Shown: piece after piece, positions 1 through 4,920 of the stretch
How the letters are laid out: each line of letters starts with the position of its first letter
Position numbering within the stretch: the first letter of the stretch is position 1
Source of the DNA: Spirochaetia bacterium UBA6919
GTDB taxonomy: Bacteria; Spirochaetota; UBA6919
Reading direction: 5' to 3'
Assembly: GCA_002450905.1 (NCBI GenBank)
Contig: DKAT01000050.1
Location: 1-5,824, forward strand
Length of the DNA stretch: 5,824 bases
Position numbers and translations under genes: made by a program
Notes under the pieces: generated by a model
What the model was told of the DNA's origin: nothing
Databases searched by the model: none
What the model saw: only the letters and a program-made list of their open reading frames with translations

Positions 1-99
1 TTTATAATCAATCAACTTATCTAAGATAACAGCAAATATACTCAAATATTCGTCAATATTAGCTGGGGTTATCTCAATATTTAGTTCAGATATTTTCAT
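1..99 (-). CDS. Partial unknown protein, N-terminal 33 residues
   Basis: Reading the minus strand from the ATG at 99-97 gives 33 codons without a stop before the window edge. The protein begins MKISELNIEITPANIDEYLS and continues with a hydrophobic, helix-like stretch (IFAVILDKLIDYK). I do not recognise a family and the C-terminus is missing. The start is supported by its position: it lies back to back with the 113-aa gene at 161, leaving only a short AT-rich gap, a typical compact viral arrangement. A sequence ATATCT lies upstream on this strand, similar in place to that in front of neighbouring genes. Because only 33 codons are visible, that this is a real gene is likely but not proven. Confidence 0.55.
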   Translation of the reverse strand, partial: MKISELNIEITPANIDEYLSIFAVILDKLIDYK

Positions 100-160
100 T
101 ATATAACTTATTAAAGATATTTTATTTAATAAATAATATCTAAGTTAAGTATATATAATA
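100..160. promoter_or_regulatory. Divergent promoter region with TCTAA motif
   Basis: This AT-only-like gap separates two divergent starts. It holds a 7-bp inverted repeat, AGATATT at 115-121 and AATATCT at 135-141, placed roughly in the middle. On the plus strand TCTAA begins at 139, with 18 nt between TCTA and the ATG at 161; on the minus strand the equivalent arm reads ATATCTTTAA. TCTA flanked by AT-rich DNA is the late promoter motif reported for CroV and Mavirus; applying it here is inference. Confidence 0.4.
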
Positions 161-502
161 ATGCCTAACCCCTGGATTCTATGGGTAAAGAAATATGCGA
201 AAGAGCATAATATATCATATGGTTGTGCTATCAGTGAAGCAAAAGCAACTTATGTTAAGGTAGATAAAAAAGCTAAGGAGAATAAAGCTAAAGAAGAGGC
301 TGACAAAGTTTATTTGGCTCTATTGAAAAGAATCCGCGCTCAGTATCTGGAATTTAAAGATAAAGATGCTACCAAATTCAAGTTTTTGAAATCTAATTTT
401 AATAAAAAGAATGACAAATTTAAAAGCTTCGTTAAAAGTAAAGCTCCAACTTTGTATAATGAGTTGATTTTCAAAAAGAAAGAAGTTGATGAAGAAGAAT
501 AA
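161..502 (+). CDS. Small lysine-rich viral protein, MPNPW family-like
   Basis: This 113-aa protein opens with MPNPWILWVKKYAKEHNISY followed by GCAISEAKATY. From memory, that N-terminal pattern (MPNPW, then a basic helix, then SYGCAISEAK) recurs in small proteins of algal giant viruses and PLVs, but I know no function for it. Residues 1-32 look like a compact helical domain. Residues 33-110 are highly charged and lysine-rich (KKAKENKAKEEADK), consistent with a helical or coiled nucleic-acid-binding tail, ending in EVDEEE. The protein may bind DNA or RNA; this is inference from charge alone. The ATG lies 18 nt after a TCTAA motif. Its TAA stop (500-502) coincides with the outer edge of the left inverted repeat of the adjacent cassette, so its mRNA runs straight into the repeat's hairpins. 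It converges on the 94-aa gene beyond the cassette. Confidence 0.85.
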   Translation: MPNPWILWVKKYAKEHNISYGCAISEAKATYVKVDKKAKENKAKEEADKVYLALLKRIRAQYLEFKDKDATKFKFLKSNFNKKNDKFKSFVKSKAPTLYNELIFKKKEVDEEE

Positions 503-521
503 GATGGTTTACATCTGATGA

Positions 522-535
522 GGCGCCCCGGCGCC
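522..535. terminator. GC-only double palindrome, possible transcript 3'-end hairpin
   Basis: The 14 bp are GGCGCC, CC, GGCGCC. Each half is its own palindrome and the two can also pair as a 6-bp stem, in DNA that is otherwise strongly AT-rich. It lies 20 nt past the stop of the 113-aa gene and recurs as the mirror copy 4146-4159 just past the stop of the 94-aa gene. A role in ending or processing transcripts fits its place, as palindromic hairpins do in mimivirus mRNAs; a recombination or replication site is equally possible. Confidence 0.35.
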
Positions 536-691
536 CTATTCAGTTAGGTCTTTTGATGATTCTAACAACTAGAAATAAAAAAGGTGGGAAATCAGCTATA
601 ATAGCAATTTACTTATAGAACTTTTGCTGGAATATCCATTTTTCCCACTTTTTACTGGTTCCAAGAAACAACAATCAGAATGAATAGGTCG
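532..691. repeat. Left fold-back palindromic unit (MITE-like)
   Basis: The unit begins CGCCCTATTCA (532-542) and ends TGAATAGGTCG (681-691), an 11-bp inverted pair with one mismatch. Inner arms are also partly complementary: an AAAAAGGTGGGAAA-type stretch faces TTTCCCACTTTTT. The copy is more degenerate than its partner at 3991-4149. It resembles the layout of a miniature inverted-repeat element, but no transposase is known to act on it. Confidence 0.6.
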
Positions 692-741
692 ATAGGGCAT
701 ATTCACTGGCTTTCCATCATTCACATCAAAATATTAAATAG

Positions 742-774
742 GATTTAAAGAATTATTTTCTAACTATTAATAAT
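742..774 (+). promoter_or_regulatory. Upstream block of the 76-aa gene with TCTAA
   Basis: The block GATTTAAAGAAT, then ATTTTCTAA, then an AT tract precedes the ATG at 775. It closely resembles the block at 1053-1074 in front of the primase-helicase gene. TCTA is at 759-762, 12 nt before the ATG. This suggests that both cassette genes are transcribed from their own matching promoters and are co-regulated. Confidence 0.45.
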
Positions 775-1005
775 ATGGAAAATCAACAAGTGAATGTAGA
801 ATTAGCTATTAGGCAATATCTCAAAAACAAACAGCGTGTTATTGACTATAATAAAGCACACCCAGACAAATGTCGTGAGCGTCAACTTCGGAATTATCAT
901 AAAACCAAGGAACAAAACCCTGAAAAACATGCCGCAATGTTAGCTCAAAAGAAAATTAAATATCAAGAAAAAAAGTTATCTGAAATTGTTAATAAAATAA
1001 AATAA
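775..1005 (+). CDS. Small basic helical protein of the replication cassette
   Basis: This 76-aa protein is rich in Lys, Arg and Gln and predicted to be almost wholly helical. It contains two related segments: HPDK at residues 29-32 followed by CRERQLRNYHKTK, and NPEK at 48-51 followed by HAAMLAQKKIKYQEKK. Both have a Pro-acidic-Lys turn and then a basic helix with a tyrosine (Y41, Y63). Such repeats suggest a short nucleic-acid-binding protein, but I do not recognise a family and assign no function. It lies between the left inverted repeat and the primase-helicase gene, same strand, 88 nt upstream, and its upstream block matches that of the helicase gene. A helper role in replication or origin binding is inference. 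The reading frame is kept by the TCTAA motif 12 nt before the ATG and by the compact fit to its neighbours. Confidence 0.7.
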   Translation: MENQQVNVELAIRQYLKNKQRVIDYNKAHPDKCRERQLRNYHKTKEQNPEKHAAMLAQKKIKYQEKKLSEIVNKIK

Positions 1006-1052
1006 AATAGTCTAGTTTTTTAAGTTCTCTAAATAAGGAAATTTAAAAAAAT

Positions 1053-1093
1053 GATTTAAAAGAATATTTTCTTAATACATATAATAAGGAAAA
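1053..1093 (+). promoter_or_regulatory. Upstream block of the primase-helicase gene
   Basis: GATTTAAAAGAATATTTTCTTA (split as GATTTAAAAGAAT at 1053-1065 and ATTTTCTTA at 1066-1074) matches the block before the 76-aa gene with small indels. The core here is TCTTA (1070-1074) in place of TCTAA, 19 nt before the ATG. A perfect TCTAA occurs further up at 1028-1032. That it acts as a promoter is inferred from the duplication of the pattern. Confidence 0.4.
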
Positions 1094-3898
1094 ATGTTTA
1101 AAACAGTAAATTACAAAAAACTCAACTGGATTAAAAATGCTTCTGAAAACGGCGGCGCTATGCAAAAAGTGATTGATGAAATGAAACCAACTGACGTTTG
1201 TGTTCATATCCAAAGTAAAAAACACGGAAGGATGTGGAGTTCAACCACTCAAGATTATTTACTCAAAATCATTGACAAGAACATCGGAGCATATGAAATC
1301 ATAAGCAAATACCCTCATAAAGCATATTTTGATATCGACTGTGAAGATGGAACCCCATTGGAAACATTCAAACAGATTATTCAATCGAAAATTCCCGGCG
1401 AGATACATTGGTCTATCTCAGGAAGTGAAACACCAATAAAAAACAGTTATCATATCACACTTAATAATTATACCATCAATAATATTGTAGAACGTGAAAA
1501 TTTCAAACAATTTGTGATGAATCTACATAATGAAAATAAAGGATTTGATACAAAAGTTTATACAAATAACCGAAATATGAAAATCATTAATCAATCCAAA
1601 GAAAATGATACTAGAATTCAATTAATTATCGAAGATGAAAACCCAAAAAATCATTTAATCACCTGCTTCCTAAATCCAAATTCAAAATCGGTATCTGAGT
1701 TTGTATCAACAAAAGTTGAAACCAAAACTAAAACTAGAAATAACCGAGTTAATATTTTAGCTTTACCACAAGTTGAATTGTCTAATACCCCAATTGATAT
1801 GTCAAATTTATCCAATCCTTTAGTTCTTCTCAAGTTGCTTCCAATTTCAAACGAATTCGACCATAAATATACGTTCATGGTTGCCAGATTTGCTTATTCC
1901 AATGGAATAAACTTTAATCAATTTTTTGATTGGTATAAAGCAAAAGATAATTCAGATGATAAAAAGAATAAATGGATTACTCATTGGAATAAGCTTGATA
2001 ATTTCCCACCAGTATCTGTAAAACAAATTATGTATATATTAGAAAAATATTATCCAAACATAACAAAGAAAAAAGAATTACATAATTTTATTAAAGTTTG
2101 CGATGTTTCACAAGCTCCATTTTCTGAAGTTGAAAAGCTTGACCAAATCCACTTTGAAACTTCAACTAAATCATTGATTATTAATATCAATATGGGAGGA
2201 GGGAAAACAACTCAAACGGTTAAATATCTTGAGACCAACTGTAATAATCCTAACCCAAATGATAATTTTATTTGGATGACACCGAATATTGCATTAGCTG
2301 ACAACACATTTGAGAGAATGAAAAAATTTAACGATACCTTTCTATATAACGACGAGAAAAAAGCAGATAAAAAAGCTGAGAAAATACAATCATCCAAGAA
2401 TTTAATGATATGTATGAATTCGTTAAAATACACAACTGATAAAAAATATAAAGTGGTTGTCATCGATGAGATTGAAACATTTCTTAAGAAGTGGTGCTTT
2501 AACGAAACTCTTGAAGGAGTCCAAAAACTATGTTATACTAATTTCATAAGTATTTTAAAAGGAGCCGATAAAATTATTTTACTCGATGCCTTCATCACCA
2601 ACATTACTTTAAAATTTTTATCTAATCTAAATATTGATTATACCATCATTAAAAGAACCAATGATAAATCTTACAATAAAAGAGACGCTATTAAATTTAA
2701 CAATTCGAAACATATGATTATCGATATTATTAAACGCCTTAAAGAAAATAAAAAATTATTAATCTTCTATCCATACTGCAGAGGCAACACCACAAATCAA
2801 TCAATGGATTCACTTAGAGAACTTCTAACAACCCATACAAAGAAACAAGGTATATGTCATAATTCAATGACATCTGATAAAGTAAAACAAAAATTAAAAG
2901 ACGTTAATAATCAATGGACTCAATATGATTTTGTGATTTCGAATAATGTCATCACTGTTGGAGTTAACTTTGACGTCAACCACTTTGACCAATGTTATCT
3001 ATTTATTGCTGATTTTAATGAGATGAGAGACATCGTGCAATTTAGCTATCGACCTAGAAATTTAAAAGATAACTTGGTTAAATATACTTTTATTAAAGGT
3101 TATAAAAAATCAGACTCAAATGATAAATTGGACAAAAATAATGAGGTCATTACCCAAGAATATAAAGATTTGAGATTCATGACTTTCATCGAGAACACAT
3201 CACCAAAACTTGAAACCTTCAACCAATTTTTATATATGGCTGGTTATCACATCCTACCTGATGAAAAAGAAATTGAACAACGAGAGTTGGAAGAACTACA
3301 AATAATTAAATCATCCGAGACTTATTATGATTATGACTGCATAGAAGAAATTGATGACGCCGTTCTTAGAGATTATGAAACTGAATTTTATTCTAATAAC
3401 TGTTCGATGAAAGTCAAGCTAATGTTGAGAAAATACCATTTTGATAAGCATTTCAAAGCTGGTGTTGATTCATCAATTAAATCTGAAATTTGGAATAAAA
3501 ACTATATCAAATTAGTTGACACAATTAAAAAATTGTTGATGGGGAATGATTCCCTAATGGATAAATTAAAAAACGATTATAAATGGGAACTTCACTTCCC
3601 CGAAGTAATTGATGATTTTAAATTCAATAATGACATGCTTGAAACCATCCTCAACACAAATTTCCTTTCAAAAAATCTTGATAATACCTCATCTCATAAA
3701 ATCATCATCAAATCTTATATGAACCACTATTTTAATAGTGAAGTTATCAAAACTTTTAGAGACGAACATAATCATACTAAATTTGAAGTAAATGATAAAT
3801 TTAAGAGAATCTATATATTGATTAAAGAATCAATTCGAGTGTATCCTCAGAACTTGGACAATGATGATGTCGAATTTAATGATGACATAGATGTTTAA
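1094..3898 (+). CDS. AEP primase fused to UL9/origin-binding-type SF2 helicase
   Basis: This 934-aa protein combines two replication enzymes. Residues ~60-195 look like an archaeo-eukaryotic primase (AEP) domain: FDIDCED at 79-85 supplies the hDhD metal-binding motif, SYH at 118-120 the SxH motif, and D152 in FDTKVY the third acidic motif. Residues ~250-322, with paired Trp (W294, W298), resemble a PriCT-like linker. A superfamily 2 helicase follows: Walker A GGGKTT at 368-373, WMTPNIALA (motif Ia) at 394-402, Walker B DEIE at 458-461, LLDA at 496-499, motif V-like VITVGVNFD at 619-627 and motif VI-like QFSYRPR at 649-655. The DEIE box and overall order match the herpesvirus UL9/Herpes_ori_bp group; AEP-UL9-type fusions such as mimivirus R8 are known in NCLDVs. 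Expected role: DNA unwinding at origins and primer synthesis. The C-terminal ~270 residues are unassigned and end in an acidic tail. All key residues are present, so it should be active. M22 is a possible later start. Confidence 0.85.
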   Translation: MFKTVNYKKLNWIKNASENGGAMQKVIDEMKPTDVCVHIQSKKHGRMWSSTTQDYLLKIIDKNIGAYEIISKYPHKAYFDIDCEDGTPLETFKQIIQSKIPGEIHWSISGSETPIKNSYHITLNNYTINNIVERENFKQFVMNLHNENKGFDTKVYTNNRNMKIINQSKENDTRIQLIIEDENPKNHLITCFLNPNSKSVSEFVSTKVETKTKTRNNRVNILALPQVELSNTPIDMSNLSNPLVLLKLLPISNEFDHKYTFMVARFAYSNGINFNQFFDWYKAKDNSDDKKNKWITHWNKLDNFPPVSVKQIMYILEKYYPNITKKKELHNFIKVCDVSQAPFSEVEKLDQIHFETSTKSLIININMGGGKTTQTVKYLETNCNNPNPNDNFIWMTPNIALADNTFERMKKFNDTFLYNDEKKADKKAEKIQSSKNLMICMNSLKYTTDKKYKVVVIDEIETFLKKWCFNETLEGVQKLCYTNFISILKGADKIILLDAFITNITLKFLSNLNIDYTIIKRTNDKSYNKRDAIKFNNSKHMIIDIIKRLKENKKLLIFYPYCRGNTTNQSMDSLRELLTTHTKKQGICHNSMTSDKVKQKLKDVNNQWTQYDFVISNNVITVGVNFDVNHFDQCYLFIADFNEMRDIVQFSYRPRNLKDNLVKYTFIKGYKKSDSNDKLDKNNEVITQEYKDLRFMTFIENTSPKLETFNQFLYMAGYHILPDEKEIEQRELEELQIIKSSETYYDYDCIEEIDDAVLRDYETEFYSNNCSMKVKLMLRKYHFDKHFKAGVDSSIKSEIWNKNYIKLVDTIKKLLMGNDSLMDKLKNDYKWELHFPEVIDDFKFNNDMLETILNTNFLSKNLDNTSSHKIIIKSYMNHYFNSEVIKTFRDEHNHTKFEVNDKFKRIYILIKESIRVYPQNLDNDDVEFNDDIDV

Positions 3899-3911
3899 CA
3901 CTAGATAATTA

Positions 3912-3931
3912 TATTAATAATATTATTAATA
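3912..3931. repeat. 20-bp perfect AT-only palindrome
   Basis: A perfect 20-bp palindrome of A and T only lies 13 nt after the primase-helicase stop, centred between 3921 and 3922, and 23 nt before the right inverted repeat. It could form a cruciform or an mRNA 3' hairpin, so a terminator role is possible. Its place beside inverted GACCTATTC boxes also recalls herpesvirus oriS, where an AT palindrome lies between origin-binding-protein sites; that comparison is inference. Confidence 0.6.
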
Positions 3932-3944
3932 ATATAACTACTTA

Positions 3945-3986
3945 GACCTATTCCGATGTGAGTGATGGAACGCCGACGAATAGGTC
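3945..3986. repeat. Inverted GACCTATTC boxes, candidate protein-binding or origin sites
   Basis: GACCTATTC (3945-3953) and GAATAGGTC (3978-3986) form a perfect 9-bp inverted repeat with a 24-nt spacer. The same CCTATTC core recurs at 3994-4000 and, inverted, at 4140-4146, and in the left repeat at 535-541 and 682-688. I found no exact copy of the core outside the two repeats. An iterated, paired motif confined to the ends of a cassette encoding an origin-binding-type helicase suggests that this helicase recognises it; no binding data support this. Confidence 0.4.
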
Positions 3987-3990
3987 CTAT

Positions 3991-4149
3991 CGCCCTATTC
4001 ATTCTGATTGTTGTTTCTTGGAACCATTAAAAAGTGGGAAAAATGGATATTCCAGCAAAAGTCTATATAGTAAATTGCTATTTTAGCTGTTTTTCCACCT
4101 TTTTGGTTTTTCGTTGTTGTAGTCATTGGATGTAAGAATGAATAGGGCG
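3991..4149. repeat. Right fold-back palindromic unit with 15-bp perfect ends
   Basis: The unit opens CGCCCTATTCATTCT (3991-4005) and closes with the exact reverse complement AGAATGAATAGGGCG (4135-4149), spanning 159 bp. Inner parts are also partly complementary: GGAACCATTAAAAAGTGGG faces CCACCTTTTTGGTTT with small gaps. So each cassette end is itself a fold-back structure, better preserved here than at the left. Confidence 0.65.
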
Positions 4150-4159
4150 CCGGGGCGCC
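4146..4159. terminator. GC-only double palindrome, mirror copy
   Basis: GGCGCC, GG, GGCGCC, the reverse complement of 522-535. For the minus-strand 94-aa gene it starts 18 nt beyond the stop, the position expected of a transcript-ending hairpin. Function is inferred from position only. Confidence 0.35.
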
Positions 4160-4177
4160 TCATCAGATGTAAACCAT

Positions 4178-4462
4178 CTATTTACTAACATCAAACCGTT
4201 TAAGGTATTTCATCAGATTTGTATTTAAATCAGTTGATTCACCCCAAAGGATAAACCGGGAAGCCGAACCAGGGTTTATCATTGACCAATCTTCATTGAC
4301 TGAATGGCGTTTAATATAGTTATCCCTTTTAAGTTTGTCCTTGTGATCGATGTATGTTAAACCATCACGTAAACCAAAATGAATAATTAATGATGGGTTT
4401 GAGAAGATGAGCATTAATCTTTTATCTTTCCTAGTAGAGGGTTTTAATCCTTCAAATTTCAT
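4178..4462 (-). CDS. Small conserved viral protein, DUF5754-like
   Basis: The 94-aa product contains HFGLRDGLTYIDH at residues 28-40, KRDNYIKRH at 45-53 and NPGSASRFILWG at 63-74. This order (FGL, TYIDH, KR-NY-KRH, then an LWG box) is one I recall from small proteins of algal giant viruses and PLVs, which I believe are catalogued as DUF5754; the family name is from memory and unchecked. Function unknown. The length fits the family, so the gene seems intact even though its TAG stop overlaps the outer edge of the right inverted repeat. It is 18 nt downstream of the 131-aa gene on the same strand and may share its transcript, although ATATCT followed by an AT-rich tract also precedes its own ATG, like the sequence before the gene at 99. 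Confidence 0.8.
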   Translation of the reverse strand: MKFEGLKPSTRKDKRLMLIFSNPSLIIHFGLRDGLTYIDHKDKLKRDNYIKRHSVNEDWSMINPGSASRFILWGESTDLNTNLMKYLKRFDVSK

Positions 4463-4480
4463 ATAACTAAGTTGAGATAT

Positions 4481-4876
4481 TTATTTTGGAAGCCCGAGTT
4501 TGGTTGCCGCGTCACCCCTTCGACTATCAACACTGGGCTTCACTTCTGGGATATCATCAGGATTAATAAACATTTTCTTAACATCTAATGTATTAGCTTC
4601 AGCTTTTAATACTTCATAAGTTAAATCATCGAACCCTGGGAACTTCTCTTTAAGATACTCTTCGTCGAATACTTCCAAAAAGTTGAATTCGCTGTTTGTA
4701 AAGTTAAAGGCAGTTTCATCGTCATATTCTGCCGGGTTTAAAAATAAAGTTGATAATTTAGAAAGCTCCACATCATCCATCTCAACCCAGTCTTGGATTC
4801 GCTTATCCCCATGATCTCCACTAACTAATTCATCTAATGTTAAAACATCAAAAACATTTGCCGTCACAAAACTCAT
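4481..4876 (-). CDS. Unknown acidic protein, 131 aa
   Basis: This protein is strongly acidic (many Asp and Glu across residues 8-112) with scattered aromatics such as FNFLEVFDEEYLKEKFPGF at 64-82. Its last 14 residues change character to SRRGDAATKLGLPK, a basic, Gly-containing tail that could be a conserved binding or processing motif. No signal peptide or membrane segment is seen. I do not recognise a family. It is the first of two tandem minus-strand genes and starts back to back with the 140-aa gene across 44 bp of AT-rich DNA. The nearby packaging ATPase suggests the virion-assembly part of the genome, so a structural or scaffold-like role is possible, but this rests on location only. Confidence 0.75.
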   Translation of the reverse strand: MSFVTANVFDVLTLDELVSGDHGDKRIQDWVEMDDVELSKLSTLFLNPAEYDDETAFNFTNSEFNFLEVFDEEYLKEKFPGFDDLTYEVLKAEANTLDVKKMFINPDDIPEVKPSVDSRRGDAATKLGLPK

Positions 4877-4920
4877 ATTATATTATTAAATAAAATAAAA
4901 TTTCTAAATATTTATATATA
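4877..4920. promoter_or_regulatory. Divergent promoter region of the 131-aa and 140-aa genes
   Basis: These 44 bp are almost pure A and T between two divergent ATGs. On the plus strand TCTAA begins at 4903, with 14 nt between TCTA and the ATG at 4921, flanked by AT tracts, matching the CroV/Mavirus-type late motif. The minus strand has no TCTA at the matching place, so the two directions may differ in timing. Confidence 0.45.

Larger units (their letters stand above)
502..727 (+). repeat. Left ~226-bp inverted repeat
   Basis: This copy pairs with 3955-4179 in reverse complement. Positions 502-542 are identical to 4139-4179 (41 bp). Positions 621-688 match 3994-4061 with one difference in 68 (C at 655). 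Positions 582-611 match 4071-4100 at 27 of 30, and 689-727 match 3955-3993 at about 31 of 39. The stretch 543-581 is poorly conserved. One net gap offsets the two halves. Inside are a small hairpin (AGATG, 5 nt, CATCT at 502-516), the GC palindrome at 522-535, and a GTGGGAAA/TTTCCCAC pair at 584-591 and 641-648. Together with the 47 bp that follow, it fills the gap between the 113-aa and 76-aa genes; I see no coding potential in it. Confidence 0.9.
502..4179. mobile_element. Inverted-repeat-bounded replication cassette (putative mobile element)
   Basis: Two inverted repeats, 502-727 and 3955-4179, enclose 3227 bp holding only the 76-aa gene and the primase-helicase gene, both on the plus strand. 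The whole unit is 3678 bp. The repeats start at the stop codons of the convergent flanking genes (113 aa and 94 aa), so the cassette fills a 3'-to-3' gap. Seen directly: the repeats, their palindromic substructure and the gene content. Inferred: that this is an inserted or exchangeable replication module, comparable in spirit to transpoviron-like or plasmid-like elements of giant viruses. Against a classical transposon: no transposase, integrase or tyrosine recombinase is visible, and no target-site duplication is clear. Alternatives are dispersed intergenic hairpins that happen to flank these genes, or a segment that flips by recombination between the repeats. Confidence 0.55.
3955..4179 (-). 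repeat. Right ~225-bp inverted repeat
   Basis: Reverse-complement partner of 502-727. The outer 41 bp (4139-4179) are identical between copies. The repeat begins within the TAG stop of the minus-strand 94-aa gene (4178-4180): the repeat supplies the AG of that stop. It contains the GC double palindrome at 4146-4159 (GGCGCC, GG, GGCGCC). With the 56 bp before it, it fills the gap between the primase-helicase and 94-aa genes. I see no gene in it. Confidence 0.9.

Noticed and set aside
1043..1225. Minus-strand open frame of 60 codons
   Set aside because: It overlaps the start of the primase-helicase gene and its promoter, has a low-complexity Phe-rich product with no recognisable features, and is best explained as a shadow of an AT-rich coding region.
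1651..1878. Minus-strand open frame of 75 codons
   Set aside because: It lies wholly inside the primase-helicase gene, with no upstream motif and no recognisable product.
2212..2463. Minus-strand open frame of 83 codons
   Set aside because: It lies opposite the helicase Walker A to Walker B region, which is clearly coding on the plus strand.
3899..4177. A hidden short gene or RNA gene in the right repeat region
   Set aside because: No open frame of useful length with a start and no tRNA-like cloverleaf was seen; the inverted-repeat structure accounts for the sequence.
502..4179. Classical DNA transposon or integrative element with its own recombinase
   Set aside because: Neither cassette gene shows a DDE, tyrosine-recombinase, serine-recombinase or HUH motif that I can see.
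490..4195. Target-site duplication flanking the inverted repeats
   Set aside because: The bases outside the repeats (ending GAATA on the left, starting ATTTAC on the right) share no convincing direct repeat beyond single A/T bases, so no duplication is claimed.
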